Part shown: positions 46,335 to 60,261 of the stretch, in pieces
Position numbering within the stretch: the stretch's first letter is position 1
Layout: the number at the start of each line of letters is the position of its first letter
From: Akebia trifoliata
Lineage: Eukaryota > Streptophyta > Magnoliopsida > Ranunculales > Lardizabalaceae
Assembly: GCA_017979445.1 (NCBI GenBank)
Contig: CM030714.1
Span: 39,896,326 to 39,960,325 of the forward strand
DNA: 64,000 nucleotides
Reading direction: 5' to 3'
The notes under the pieces: generated by a model
What the model was told of the DNA's origin: nothing
The model's database searches: none
Seen by the model: the letters and a program-made list of their open reading frames with translations, nothing else
Program-made: the position numbers and the translations under genes

Positions 46335-49300
46335 TGTTGTGGGAGATAACATTAGCGACAGCATACTTGTTAGGGTTGAAACGAAGTTACAGACTCGCTC
46401 TCAAGCTCCAACGTCGATTCATCAGCCCTAAACATCCTAAGATCAAACAATTCATCTACAGGTATAGATTTCTTTCTTTGGGTCTTCATCTGATCGATTA
46501 TCCGTTATTTGTGAATCATGATCGATCTTCATCGAAGACACAACTGATTTTTTATTCGAATGTTATATTTAGTTTGCAAAATTGAATCTTGATTTGGGAT
46601 TAGGGATTAGGGAGGGAAATGAGATTTAGGGTTTCTCTCTTTGATTTTTAATGGAACTGATGGTATGGAGTAGATACTCCTTAGGATTGGCGCTTTGATT
46701 TTCGTCGAGATTCGTACCACAAGATAACTATACTATTCAATTGTCTATTAGTAAGGAGAAAAAAAAAATCCTTGGTTCCTTTGGGTTCTTTAAGAATTTA
46801 AAGACCCCATAGTGGAATCTATGACTTCAAGAAAACTTTAATGGAGGCGTTTTAAAAAAAAATTAAATTGTTTTTTGAAGTAATTTTTTTTTTCTATTAA
46901 AGATCATTGGAAAAAATCATTTTCCATGGAATATAGTTTTAGCCAATTTCGTTTTTTTTGTGTGTGTAGTTTTTGGTTTTTGAAAGCGATACCTAGGTTT
47001 TGTGCTTAGCTGGAATGTAGATTTAATTGGTGTGAATTGATGTTGAATCCTTGAATGGGTGGTTTGCCAATGGGTACCCAAGAATTGGAAGGAACCCCAA
47101 TGCCCCCCCCCTCCCCTCTCTTTTCCCTCTTTTTTTTTTTTCTCTATAATACTGGATTAGTTGGGTCTAAAAGGTACCAAACCATTAGGAATTGGAACCA
47201 ATTCGGTTCTATCTTGCAGATATCCATAGGTATTCAAAACCGATTTGTTTTGTCGTTTCTTTTTATACTTTCGATGGTTGAAGGCTTCCTTGCCTTTGAA
47301 TTTAATAGATATTGCATAAAGTTCTTCAAGTTTCTATATGAACTGTATAATCGAGCTTAAAGTGGGCCATCTCTCCTAGAAGTTTATTACTTATAAAGAA
47401 GATGAATTTTTGTTTTTGAAAAGAAAGCATTAACTTCTGTGTGTATGTCGTGCGTTGATGGGGTTGGTTGGTTTCTTGAAGCCTATCAAAACCGTGTACG
47501 ACTTCTAGATATTTATTAGTTTCCCACTTATTGTTGGAGGCATAATGGTTTGGAAGTCGAAATTGGATGTTAATTTGAAGGCTTGATGAATAAATTCCTT
47601 TTAAATGGTTCTTTGTGTTTAAACCCCTCATGGAAGATGATGAAACTTTGATAGGCTATGTAATTTTTTCAAATATTGTTTTGTTTGAAATGTGGGGTGA
47701 CTAAGAGGAGGAAGAGAAGACCAAAATGATGAAGATGGCTCTTTTTGAACATCCAATCAAGAATTTGTCAGACAGCTTATCTCAAGATCCTCCACCACTG
47801 TTCACATCTTACATTATTTTGGGCCATTGAATAATGCCAGAAGTCTATTGTGTAGCAACAAGATTGAGTGGTATTTAGGTTATTAGTAGAGTTTTTTGAT
47901 CGATAGGTTACTAGTAGAGTTGGAGTTGGGTTATTTTGGATGGATGCTTGGGGCTTGTTGCTTAGTGTTACAACCTTAATGTGCACACTCTTAATGACAA
48001 GGAAATACAAGAAAGCACCCCTCAATTTGATAAATCATGAATGCAAAACTAAATTCCATAGAAACTAAAGTATTGAGGTAACAAAGTATGAGAGTGGTAT
48101 CTAGGGTGTCAAGTTGTAGACAAGTGATACTTGGGAGTACCCAAGGTCATTTCTACAAGGATTGGTGTGGTAAACAAGATACTAAGGCTTACTAGTAAAA
48201 GATGGAGAGAAAGAAGATGACAACAAACTAAGTGAAGGTGTGTGGGGAAGTGAGTGTATTTATGTAATATAAGAAACCAAAAAAAGTGTGCAACTCTTTA
48301 AAAATAACTTTAGAAAATGGGAGGCAAGGGCATTGGGATTTGGCCCAATCCTTCCCTCTTTTGTTCATTAGAATGCAATCCAACAATGGTGGAGTTAACT
48401 AATGAGTTTCCCCACTAAAAATATGGAATCAAATAAGAACCACAAGTCTCAAAAGCATACATGAAGAAATGCCTCTTTAAATTAAAGCAAAATAATGCAA
48501 GAGACTATAATAGATACATGCTATCACATCTCATGAAGGAACAAGATGATGTAGAACCACGTACAATATAGGTCTTCAAACCATGGGCACAATCCAAATG
48601 TCACAAAAGAGAGGGAGAAGATGGCTTCCTCTCTAAGCCCTAGCAAAGAGTTTAGCCTAGTATGTAGGAATTAGCCATGGAAGGAAGTAGAGAAGTGAAT
48701 AAGAAAATGATCCTCTAGAAAAAAAGGAAGTGGAGGTTTTTATAGAGAAAAAAAAGGTGTAGATGTAGAGTGACAATGAAGGAAAATATCTAGGAGTGAG
48801 TAGAAATATGATAAGTGAAAAGTTGATGGAGACAAGAAAAGAAGGTGGTGAGTGAGATATACAAGAAAAGTTCCCATTGGCTCTCCATGCTTGAGTAGAG
48901 AAAAAGTGATAAAGAGATTGGTACAATGGAGATGGTGAAATGAAGGATGAGGTAAGACAAGAGAGAAAAAATGGGAGTCAAAGATGTTTTCCCTAGTTCT
49001 TCCAAAATGATGCTAAGGTGAAAAAGAAATCCCTAAAGAGAGTAGACTTGAACTGAAAAGGGAGAAGTAGGTAGAACAGAGGAAAGTGTGATTTCTCTTC
49101 AAAATGAGTGGATGAGATGAGTCCACATGGCTAGGGATGATGCTTATGAAGTCCTCTAGATTATCTTTAGTTCCACATGTCTTGAGGTCGATCCAATGAC
49201 TCTTAGTGCTCTACATTATATTTGTACCAAAGAAATACCATCAATTAGGAAAATTGAAATTTTGATTTCGCATGAGACCTACATGAAGTACATGAGAATG

Positions 49301-50498
49301 CCCAAATACTCATAAAACATGTAAAAGAACATACAATCTGATGGTGCATGAATTTACATGCAATTTGGGAGATTTACATAGACCGATAATGCCCTTATGA
49401 TAATTAGTATATATGCATGAAAATGGGCATTATCACTTAGCCCCATTACTATTTTTTGGGTTTATCAGATTAGAATTTAGGCTTCACTTGTGAGAACCTT
49501 TTTCTCCCATGTGGAAATCCTTGTAGGAAGTTTCTTTCTAAAACCTTAAAGATACTCCCATATCGTGCTTAAGCGGTCCATTGCTGCATATTGTTGGTCA
49601 CTGCCACAAAATTCATCTAATTCGTTTGGTGTTAGAACCATTGTTTTTTGGAGCAAATGTTTCAAATACCTTCCAAATTGGCGTCTTCCAGGAAATGAGT
49701 TTGTTTATTCAGTGCAATTGATGCCCTGAATACTAGTACGTTGCCCTTTTGTTTCTTGAAACAACCACATTGCCTAGGCAGAAGAAGCATCTTGAGATAC
49801 CGAGAGCACTTTTGAACATTTTGTCTGGCACACAAAATGATCTTTTTAGAGCATTTCTGATATTTTTGGTCCTTTTCTAGTGTCCAAAATGTATAGGAAA
49901 AACTTAATTTAGTTTGTTTTACTTAGCATTATTAGTATCGTTTGTTTGTACTGGAATTTGAGAATAAGTTAGTCTAGAACTTAATATTGTCAATTTGGTG
50001 TTATGTAGGCGCACACGTACTGTTTTTGATGTAGCACTCAGGGTTCACCTTAACATACAGCAAAGAGACCTAGAAGTTGGTAGGAACCTTGGAAACTGGA
50101 TACTACGGTGGCTTGATCGAATGAAACCATCGGCTCAGATCCGTGCCAATCTGCCCGGAAAGCCACCCACTTGTGACAATGCAACCAAGCACTTAACGAA
50201 TTCACCTAACATGCAACCTCCAAGGAACTCCTCTGGTTTGCAACCTCCTGGGACCATCCAGAGATCCAACTATGCAAGTGCAGATAAAAAATCTGATGGG
50301 CGGCGTGTTTTTGCATCATCGATGATTAACACAAGGCTGGGGATGATGTTGCACCGACCAAATCCTGCCAGTTCTAATATCCAGTACAGGCATTTGGGCA
50401 TCTGTGGCCCTGACATGCCAAGATCGAACTACTACGGAAGAGTTGGATTTGAAGGAGTGATTCGGAAGGACATAAAGCAGTGGATGCTGAGAAATTGA
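46331..50498 (+). CDS. Plant-conserved protein of unknown function; exons 46331..46461 and 50009..50498
   Basis: Exon 1 starts MVLWEITLATAYLLGLKRSY and ends within an Arg codon (AG | G) at a GTATAG donor. The acceptor TGTAG at 50004-50008 restores the frame to ...QFIYR-RTRTVFDVALRVH. The total is 206 residues: a hydrophobic N-terminus (about 3-16), a basic helix-like stretch (KRSYRLALKLQRRFISPKHP), a conserved middle with GRNLGNWILRWLDRMKPSAQIR, a low-complexity Pro/Asn region (about 95-135), and a C-terminus GRVGFEGVIRKDIKQWMLRN. I recall the first ~90 residues as conserved across land plants without an assigned function. The 3547-bp intron carries a 1.47 kb solo LTR. AATAAA near 50741 could serve as a poly(A) signal. 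Confidence 0.85.
47966..49435 (-). mobile_element. Solo LTR in the intron, minus orientation
   Basis: TGTTACAACC to GGGCATTATCA, 1470 bp, with CTTAG duplicated at 47961-47965 and 49436-49440. On the minus strand it begins TGATAATGCCCATTTTCATG, a start I associate with Ty3/gypsy LTRs in plants. It lies antisense to the host gene. Confidence 0.85.
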
Positions 50499-52445
50499 TG
50501 AGATCATCGACTATGTGTTTTTTTTGGATGTTTTTCTCCCCGGTTTTGTGTTATTCTTCTGAGGTTCTCAATGCAGAACTTGTCATTACTAGAGTATACA
50601 AATGTTTGTTGTCATGAGAAATGATGTGATATCGGTAGATCATGATTTTCTTATCGGTGGGATCAACTATCAGGTTGAAGGTCACGGTGGTGGTATGATC
50701 GCTGCCATCCAATCAAATTATCCATCACTTATTAATGTTTAATAAAGCAAGAGAAAGATCCAAAATAATATTTATCAAAAAAAAAAAAAAAAAAATCCAG
50801 AAGAGCATGAATGAAGATGGATGGTGAAAGTATATAAACTCATTTTCAATAATAGGAGACTTGTCCCTACATGAAGGAATGGAAGAATGTAATTCATTTA
50901 GCCACCAACTTCAAATCAATGAGATGGGGTTTTGTTGTTGTAATTATTAGTGGTTGTTGTTGTTGTATGCTTTTTTAACTTAGTTAAAAATTTCACACTT
51001 ATTTGTGTAAAAAAAAAGTGGATTAAATGGTTGGGATCTATCTCGGGATATATATGATGTAGATCTCGACCATTGGATTTCATGTTTACACGGTAAAGAT
51101 CATGTGTTTTTTTATGATTCATTATTCATTATTAGTCACTAGAACCTGAACCAAACATAGAAAGTAAGAAGAAGGAACATTTTTAACAGTATATGAAAAA
51201 GAAAAAAATACATTGAATTTTGGGGCTGTCTGTCATTCTAAACTCAATACAACAGTGTAGTCAAATGGGTCCTAATCTTATCTAATAATTTATTAGATTG
51301 GGTGTTTATTATTTCTCAATATTGGGGTCCAGAATATAACAGGTGATTAGACCATATATTTAGGTCTTTATTATTTCTCAATATTGGGGTCCAGAATATA
51401 ACAAGTGATTAGACAATATATTTAATCTAATTATACTCTAATTTATATATTTTTCCCACTCTGGGATAGGGACATGGTTTATCCAAGACTGATCCAATAG
51501 CTTTTTTTAAATTTAAAAAATAAATAATTTTACGTGACAAGTTGCAAGCTAAGCTTAGTCGATAAAATCCCGTAGACTTGTAATCAAATGGAGAAATTCA
51601 TTTTCTTGAGAAATTTATATTCTCTTGAAAAAGAATTTTCTAGAATCATATAGACCCTAAGTTATCAGATCCAACTCATTAACAACCCAACCTAAAATAT
51701 GGGAAAATATTGATGGATCACAGGTGAAACCATGCCCATCGTGTGATTCCATCCATGCTGAACACATGTTGCCATCTAAAACCAAAACCAAAACCACCTT
51801 CTCATTTTTCTCCTTCAATTCAATTAAATTGTATAAATAATCTTTTCCTATCTCAGGAAATTTCCCCTACAATTTTTAACTTAGAAGGTGATTACATTGG
51901 AGGATGATCTAGCCATTCACCTATGTCATTAGTTTTGCAAGGTATGTATGAAAATAGGTTATATAGACCCAAGGACCATATAGAGTCTGGACCGAGGTCA
52001 TCATTTGGGCCATATTGATCCACATAATGACATCTCAGCTCTCTAGGGTTCATTGTTTATATTCGATCTGAAATTCAAATTACAAAATCGAAGGAAACTA
52101 TCGTTTCGAAAATTAATGACCACCAAACCCCCTAAATGTAAAATGCATTGACCAACATTGAAAACATGTCTTTAATTCTTGTTAAGAGGTTTTCCTCATT
52201 GATTTGAAATTAGGATTCAAGATTCTTGCATAAGGGTGGTACAATTGCCGGGAAAGATATTTTCTTAGGAAATCAATTTATTGATAAATCAATTCCCCCA
52301 GAACAATTGTGTCTAATGTCACACCAAGAAAACTTTTCCCATCTCAACGAGAAATTAATTTGCCACGTATTGTTTTACAAATATTTTCCCGTCTTTATGG
52401 GAAAGTAATGGTATCTAGGAAAGTTTTTTTTAATTTTTTAATTTA

Positions 52446-52476
<31 letters not shown>

Positions 52477-52587
52477 TTGTGAAAATACGCAATTAAATGG
52501 ATACTAAATTGCATTCCTTTATAAAAAGATTTTTTCTTCCCATTAGTGATCATTTTAGACCTATTTTCTTTATTTTCAATTGAGTCG
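50499..52587. other. 3' UTR of the preceding gene and intergenic DNA
   Basis: A poly(A) run of 18 near 50780. A 62-bp tandem duplication at 51305-51428 (TTTATTATTTCTCAATATTG, GGTCCAGAATATAACA). (TTA)n and (TTTA)n near 52443-52479. No other gene. Confidence 0.5.
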
Positions 52588-52733
52588 TGCAGGAATAACC
52601 TCAACAGGGGACACCTTGATGTGGTGGCACGTGCATGTTTGTAGATGCATTTTACTCGTATATCGGAGAAATGCATTTACTGGCATGTGCACTCCACCAA
52701 GTCAAGATGTCTCCCACTGAGGTCACTCCAGCA
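52588..52733. mobile_element. Foldback element, second copy of the 22.35 kb family
   Basis: Left TGCAGGAATAACCTCAAC, GGACACCTTGATGTGGTGGC; right, in reverse complement, TGCTGGAGTGACCTCAG, GAGACATCTTGACTTGGTGG. The same order and arm sequences occur at 22352-22505. Confidence 0.65.
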
Positions 52734-53070
52734 TTAATCTTTTATATTTGTTGCATCCAACTTTCGATTATGTTGCTTGTAAATATAGTCCTTAGCGTGT
52801 AATTATTTTCTCTTAACCCATTTTGGCTCATCTTCTCTTTGTTCTATTTACAACCCATGAATCTGATTAGAAAGAAAAAAAAAAAAAGATAGGGTGACTC
52901 ATGGAAACACTCATGATCCAAATCATCAAAATTAAATCCAATGGCCAAGATTTTTATGTATCCCAAAAGTACATATCCCTAGAATAAAATCCAACTATTG
53001 GATTTCATGTTTAATGATCAAGATCATTAGTCTTATCATAAACCACCAGATCCATCTTGACCCTACTATG

Positions 53071-53350
53071 TTTGGAATGAGAGAAGTGGAGAGAAGAGAA
53101 AGTCATTAAGAGAAGTGAAGAGAAACTTGATTTCTCTCCACCATATTTGGATTGACAGGAGAGAAATTGGAATAGTTTTAAAATTTTAAAATGTCTTAAA
53201 AGAGATTTAAGAGGCAGAGTTGGCATTATAAAATATTTTAAAAGAGTTTCTCTCCAAATCTCTTCATTTTCGGAGAGAAGGAAAACTAACATTTTTTTCT
53301 TCTCTCTTCTCTCCCCCACTTAACAATCCAAACAAGAGAAATTGAGAGTA
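53071..53350. mobile_element. GA-rich foldback element, copy 2
   Basis: In reverse complement it follows 23960-24330 block by block: TTGTTTGGATTGTTAAG, AGTTTTCCTTCTCTCC, TTTTATAATGCCAACTCTG, TGTCAATCCAAATATGGTGG. Confidence 0.6.
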
Positions 53351-56300
53351 ACTCATTTATTTGTCACGACAATTCGTGACACCTTGTATTAGTTATGATT
53401 GCATTGTTCGAACCTTCTAGATACAAGGCGTAACCTTGATTAGGACTTCACTTACCCTTAATGAATTAAGTTTTTTGGGTCAACAACATCTCTTTCAATA
53501 GCTTAGGCAGAATTTTATAAGTTATGTAGATTTTTTAATAGCCTTATTGGTTGATTATTGATCAACTTGTATATTAATAAATAATAAAATAAATCATACA
53601 ATGGGTGTTGATTTTATCTCTCATAAGTACACCTACTATCAACCAGATTCCTTGATATTTTTAAAAGTTTTGTAAAAAGGGTTGTTGTGAGTATTTTATA
53701 TTAATTATATTTAATAGCTAGAATAGTTGGTAGAGAAGGTTAAGATAATGTAGAATGATTGAATACTTTATGAATTTTGCTTATATGGTGTCCCAATGGT
53801 GGTGAAGTGGTCTCTTAAAAAAGTCTCCTTAAGGTATCAGTCTGGTGAGTGTGACATACAAACCACACTGTTGCTTTTGTCCTTTTGTTGTATATGAGAT
53901 AGTGCCTTGTGACTTGTTTGTGGCAACTCTGCTTTTGTCTGAAGTGTGCTTCTAAGGAATCATTTCTCTTTTAAGTTACTTCTATAAATTAAAAAAAAAA
54001 AATGTGATTGCCTTATCGATTGTTTGGTGACGGTATTTGGGAAGTATTTTTTGACTTTTGAAAGTTAAAAAGTCTGTTTGGATTCATTTTAGAAAATTAT
54101 TTTTTAAAAACAGAAAATAATTACTTTCTACCTTTTAAAAATTACATTTTTACAAAGTTATTTTCTTCTTAGTTACTTTTCTAATTTCTACTTTTTATCC
54201 AAACGAATTCGTTGTGTTTGATAAGAAAAACAACTTTTGCATGTGAGGATATGTTTAGTTCATCATGATGCATGTCCCTTAGATGTGTGAGGAGCAAAGA
54301 TGAGGACTCATTTTAGTAAATAAAAATCATCAACGGGGGCAGTTTTATCCAATTTTTACGATTTTTTTTTTCATATTGACTGAATTATTGTAAAAGACAA
54401 AAAGTAAGAAGTGTGTTCGTACATTTGTTGGCTTGAAGCTAACAATTTGCTACGAGTGGCTGAAGTGCTGGTTGTTATTAATCTTTTGCAATATTTTTTT
54501 GGATGATAAAATTTTACATAATTTCTTAAATTAATCGTGAGAACAAGCATAGTTTCATGACAATTTATTATTCAAAAGGGAAATTAAACATCTGGCAAAA
54601 ATTTAGGAAAAATTTTCATTTCATACCTCACGATTTTATAGACAATAACAACAATAACAACAAAACCTTTGTCCCAAAGATTTGAGGTTAAGTAAATGAA
54701 TCCTGTTCCTCTCGTAATTCCTATCTGTCTGATGTTATATCTTCTGTTAGTGAGAGCAGGTTTATATCTATTTTAATTGTCAATTTTATTTAACGTTCTT
54801 CTAGGTCTTTTTCTTGCTCTTTTCATGTTATGGAATGAGCGGATATTGTCGATATGATACAACTATCTTTATAAAAAAAATAAAAAATCTAAACTTGATC
54901 GACAATGTAATAATACTTTTGAGGTTCTTCCAAACAGGACCTTAATGAGTGAAGAATGGTAGTAATACTTTTAAGTAGGAAAAGTGTACTTGATTCATTA
55001 CTTTCTTTTTCATTCATAATTTAATAAAAATGTTAAGATATTCTATTTGAAATATATCTGACCCACCAAGAGTAGTGAAGTTTAGGCAACCATGATTTTT
55101 GATTGGTCTTGTTTACCAAACTTATGTTTCTGTGTGAAAGAGAATTATTGACAATGGTCAAACACCAATTTTCCAAGTGGCTTTCTAATATAATGCCACG
55201 TGTCATCTATAAAATTTTAAGCCATCTACATCACTTATTTTTCCTCACATGGCTAATATGTTCCATCTTACCCTTATTTGTTGACCAAATTGGATCAAAA
55301 GTTGTGGTCTTATTAAGTTCCAACCTTGTTGGACCTGAGAATCACATACCTTTCTTTATTATGAGATTCTACTCCTGATTCCTCAACATGATGTAATCAT
55401 TCAAGTGTAGCTGGTGTTCATGTATATGAAATACTAAGGTGTTACATTAGTATGCAATCTACAATACCACATATGGAGTGGCCCACCCAATCAACGATCT
55501 AGATTGTATGTCCCATGGGCCCAACTCATCCTAATTGGACATCATTTTTAACAAGGGGAATAAAATAGAAAAGAAAACATATTTGATATCCAATCCCTTT
55601 CGAGTTGTCAATGGGTCAGATTTGGATGTGATTCAGGATAGATTTCAAGACCCATCATTGAATAAGACATAGAATCGAATCAATATTTAGAAAATTATGT
55701 CCTTATCGAATTAGATTCTTTTTTGATAATTGGGTATCCCTGTAGATAACGGATCGGACTCATATCTGGGCTTTGCTTAGTCCATAAATCATGGTTTTCT
55801 CCAAGGACTTGTCTCAGGGCATATACAATGTCCGCACATTACACGCACCAGGTAAGTGAGGGTGCACCCTTGCGAGTGGTCCTTGAGATATTAATGCTCA
55901 CCAAAATTGATTCATTCGAAGACTTCTAATTCATAGAGGACAAAAACGATTCTCACACTTGTTGTCCCTTGATCGGATTGAGTCCTATTAGATCATGTCA
56001 TAATCATTCAAAATCGATCAATTAGGTATCATATGGAACTCATATCAGAGCACAAATCCTTGATCTAGACCTTAAGCACTAGAATGAGAATGAGAATGAA
56101 ATAGGATTTGATCCCGGGACTTTCATCGTACTATGTGACATTTAAAAGCATGTGGAGCAAATTAACTATGAAACTTGGTGAGTAACAGATCTAAGCTCTT
56201 TGAGATTTGGTCAAAGGTCAATGGTTGAAGTTGGTACTTAAGCTTTCAAACGAAAAGAAAAAGTCAACATGAATTTTTGTGAACTTAAGATCCAACGTTC

Positions 56301-57835
56301 CGTATTAATGCTAAGAGTGTAGGAGTGAGTGGTGGCATTTATGGTTAGTACGGTAAAACCAATACTCTGATCTGTTGATCGTACGCTCCAACGATAAGAT
56401 TCCTAGGGATTTGGATTTGGAAAAATCAAGGGCAATTTTGTCATTTCGTGAAAGAATACTCCATCTGTTGAGGTACACTCAAATGATGAGATTCCAAGGA
56501 ATTTGAGAAAGAGTGCATTTGGAAGAAACAAGGGTAATTATGTCATTTCGTGTTCCTCGTCAGTTACCTATTTGGATTTAGGTACTCGAGTAAGTAAATT
56601 CGTTAAAGGAACGAGTCCTTTGTTTTGTAGTTTTTCTCATTATTTAGAAAGATTTTTGTCACTTCATGGATTTAGGTACTCGAGTGTAGAAGCGAGTTTT
56701 CTGGATGACCGTTCAGAATAAAAGTCTGGACCGCCCAATAAAAAATATGAAAGAAATCTATTATGATAATCTTTCAAAAAATAAAAAACACTTAAATAAC
56801 ATGTCAATCTCCCAAATCAAATAATTCACTTTGGGTGAAGGTGTCAACTTAACTAAGTTTATAAGACTTCTTATGTATAGAGTGTCAATCCCACAAATTG
56901 AGATTATTTTACTTAGTTATAATTTTGTTTATTTTTTTATTATTATTTTAGAAGACAATACTTAAATTCTTGTTTTTTTTTTTCTTTTTTCTAGAGAGTT
57001 TATCAAATTCTGAAAGAGAGAAATGATATAATATCATATATTTTTTGCCTCTTAAGCCCTAATCATTATTTTTTGCGGGTGTTAATTTACTCGAACTACT
57101 ATATTGCTTTCTCTTGCTTCATCGAGTGATTGTCAAGTCTTTGAGTGTACTTCTTGTGAATAACGTGATCACACTCAAACGATAAAAGTTAATAAAAATT
57201 TGACAAAATAATGATGTTTAAGGGTGAGAAGTTATGTACATTTGCTAATAAAATTTATCATTTTTATATTAAAAATGTTAGTTTCTGATCTATTAGACAA
57301 AATCTTATTACAATTGTTTTATTTATTTAATTGTAATCATTCTATATTCTTCTATCGATATTTGACTCTATTAAGATTGTTTGTCGTATGTGAAACACTT
57401 GTTGATATTCATCAATGGTGTACGTGAGTAATAAATTGTTTATAATCTATCTCTAATAACTTTTAGGTATAAATGCTCCACTCTCAAGAACATTCCTCAA
57501 ACACATCAAATACTAGGTTGAGATAAGAATTTTTCGATCACGGTAAGGCAATTTACAATTTATCATTATTATAATTTTAAAATAGAAGACAAAAATCCTT
57601 CATGATTCCATTGCATGCCAAGTATACATTTGAGCACTTTTTTGTTTTTCTCTCACTTCAAACGTAGCTATCATACCTTGTAAAGGTGGTAGTCCACCAA
57701 TCTAGTACACACTCACATATAAAAACTAAAATATTCAAAGTACAGACATACCCATGTGGTTATTTATTTTTCACGTACTACTTTAGATGGAAAATTTTCA
57801 CTTGATATATGTTTGATTGATGTAGCAAAGGTACA
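53351..57835. other. Intergenic, no gene recognised
   Basis: AT-rich with short open frames that lack recognisable domains (for example 55103-55378 and 56503-56721). About 55887-55955 is a decayed half of the (TA)n-cluster foldback element (CTCACCAAAATTGATTCATT, GACTTCTAATTCATAGAGGAC). About 56390-56690 has a diverged direct repeat (GGCAATTTTGTCATTTCGTG / GGTAATTATGTCATTTCGTG). Confidence 0.4.
54640..54850. mobile_element. Possible non-LTR retrotransposon 3' fragment
   Basis: ACAATAACAACAACAA-type run followed by CCTTTGTCCCAAAGATTTGAGGTT (shortened here) resembles 3' ends of plant RTE-like LINE copies as I remember them. No coding domain. Confidence 0.3.
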
Positions 57836-57885
57836 GAACCATAGATCTTTTTCATCGGGACACACAAGAAAAAGATCTATGGTTC
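57836..57885. repeat. Perfect 18-bp hairpin, hairpin-core family copy 4
   Basis: GAACCATAGATCTTTTTC (57836-57853) pairs perfectly with GAAAAAGATCTATGGTTC (57868-57885). The 14-base loop is ATCGGGACACACAA, a variant of the family core. Confidence 0.75.
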
Positions 57886-59989
57886 AGTGCATTAGCTATA
57901 TCGACAGAGTACAGACATAATGAAAATCTTTTAGTCAATTATCATTAGTGCAATAAAATTGGCCTTCAAAATTCCACGTGGTGAAAAGTCGTCCACAATA
58001 AGGATTATTTTCTTTCTTCCTAAGTCCATGGAAGAATTCTAGACGGCCGTTCAGAAAGTAAATCTATATTCTCCCTTACTTCCCATAGACAGGCCGTTAG
58101 ATGAACCTCGTGATTTGTCCATGTGTGAACAAGGATTGTGGGTCTAACTGCCTCTTTTTAAGCCGAATATTCACAGCCGTAGCCAGCTCGGCAGCGCGTA
58201 CACTGTAGCCGAGCCGCCGAATACGACCAAACGTAATGATTAGACCAACCTCCGCGTAAACCAAAAAAAGGCAAAAATCAATACCACTTAAAGTTGGAAC
58301 AAAACCGCCAATCAGAAAACCAGAACCGGAATCCGGTTCGGTTGTTTAATTAACGTCTCGTGAAAACCGCCAGCTAAGGCTTCCTGTCAGTTTCTCATTT
58401 CCCGCGTACACACAAAGAAAAATAAAATAAAAATTATTGACAATGACACGTGTCGAGTTCACGTTTCGTTACCACAAGTAGCTATGAAGCTACCTTGATG
58501 AGACCAAGAGTTATACATTGTATGATTTATACATCAAAGTTTGATGTAATGTTCTGATTGTACCCATTTGATGGGACTCATCTAGATTGATTTGATGGAA
58601 AGAAACACGTATTTAATTTGCTTTTTCTGATGTTCAGTTTTATTGACGGCAGTTTAATGCTTGTTAGACACGTGTCGTTTCTTAGTTATTTGCATTAGAT
58701 CGTTGACCTTAAAAAGTATATCGAAGCGACGGTTGATTAGTCCATACGAGAAAGTGTGATGTACGTTAGATATACATAATAAATACCCCTAGCTTTTCAG
58801 CCTTTATCTTTCTCTGACTCGGTAACACCAACTACGTATTTACCGAAAACACCCTCATTGATAATAGTAATAGCCAATCCTAATATCCTTCCATTAGACC
58901 ATTAGCTAATTGGTACCCAATTACTCGATTAACCAATGAGTTGAAATTTATTTGATTAGGATCCATCATTGTGGATCGGTTCGGTTTTCCGATTCTTACG
59001 ACCCAATTACCTGATTACCCAATGAGTCAAAATCGATTATTCAATTTTGGATCCATCATTATGGATTCAATCATTTTTTCGATTCTCTGGACCTAATAAG
59101 AATTGTATATCAATGGATAATCTGAATATCTAGATACCCAATGAATATCTGAAGGATACTCAATCAGTAAATATGTTTACTTGTAATTTATTTATAAAAA
59201 TATTTGGTCTAATTAATGAAGAAATATTCAAAAGTAAATAATTTTTTTGTTTTTTGTTTTTTTTTGATAAAATTATAATCCAAGATTTATTTTATCAACT
59301 TTTGAATTACATGAACGTTCGTTCATATTTCAAATTTTTTTTTTCACAACTTCACCCAAAAACAATAAAAAAATTTTTATCCAATTTTTCTCATTTTTTT
59401 TCTTAAAAATTTTATTTGCTTGAAGAATTACAACTTAGATTTTCCATTAAAAAATAATTATCTTTCTTACCAAGTACTTGATGTGTATTGAGTATCTATT
59501 AGGGTTGGTTCTAGGAATCAATAAGAATCGAAACTACTATTATATTTAGATTTCGACCCAGATACAGATACATGTAGATCCAAACCAAAACTAGTTAGGA
59601 TTTCATTAGTCTTATATCCAAAACCGAAATCGATCAGAATTAAAATCAAAATTTTGTATTTATATTTAGATTTGGTTTTGGTTATTTGCATAATTGAATC
59701 CCAAACCAATCCATTGACACCCATAATTTGATTATCTGTAGTAGGTGAGGGTATTTTAGTCATAATTTAATTCAAAATTAAGTGAAGTTTAAGTGAGAAC
59801 ACGAAACGTATAAAGTGTTTATTGCTTGTAAAAACGCGTTTTAGTCCTCCGGCGTTTGGTTGAACGAACCTAACTACTACCACTTTCCTCTCTCTCAAAT
59901 AAATTTCATACTTTTTTGAAATAAAAATTATATATTTTAAAAAGAAATAATTTGTAAATAAATAAATATTTTCGTTTTTGTTGATCGTT
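57886..59989. other. Upstream region of the JMJ gene
   Basis: No gene seen. A less AT-rich patch lies at about 58175-58240 (AGCCGTAGCCAGCTCGGCAG). ACACGTGTCG occurs near 58446, and a related ACACGTGTCG near 58669; these contain the ACGTG core of plant G-box/ABRE elements. Their distance to the gene (about 1.5 kb) makes function uncertain. Confidence 0.35.
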
Positions 59990-60006
59990 TATAAAACTAT
60001 AAAAAC
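59990..60006 (+). promoter_or_regulatory. TATA-like element of the JMJ gene
   Basis: TATAAAACTATAAAAAC, followed after about 40 bp by a CT-rich leader (CTCTCTATCTTCCGG). Placement by context only. Confidence 0.45.
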
Positions 60007-60261
60007 CGTTTTTTCCGCTTTTTTTCGGTTTTCTAAAAGCTCTCTATCTTCCGGATCTCAGCTACTGTTCATCTCACTCCCATTCGGCCGGAAAACCACT
60101 TTTTTTCTTCGCCGGAAAACCAGTTTTTTCGCCTAAAACTGCTCTCCATTTCTTCCATTTTCGAAGAATCCTTCGAGGTTTCCGCTAGATTCCTTCGATT
60201 CGAAGGAAAAAAAAACGTTATCGATCTCTTCTTTTCTGATTCGATTTTGATTTTTCGCGGA

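Noticed and set aside
55103..55378. 91-codon open frame with hydrophobic stretches
   Set aside because: AT-rich intergenic DNA makes Phe/Leu/Ile-rich frames by chance; no neighbouring exon or known domain.
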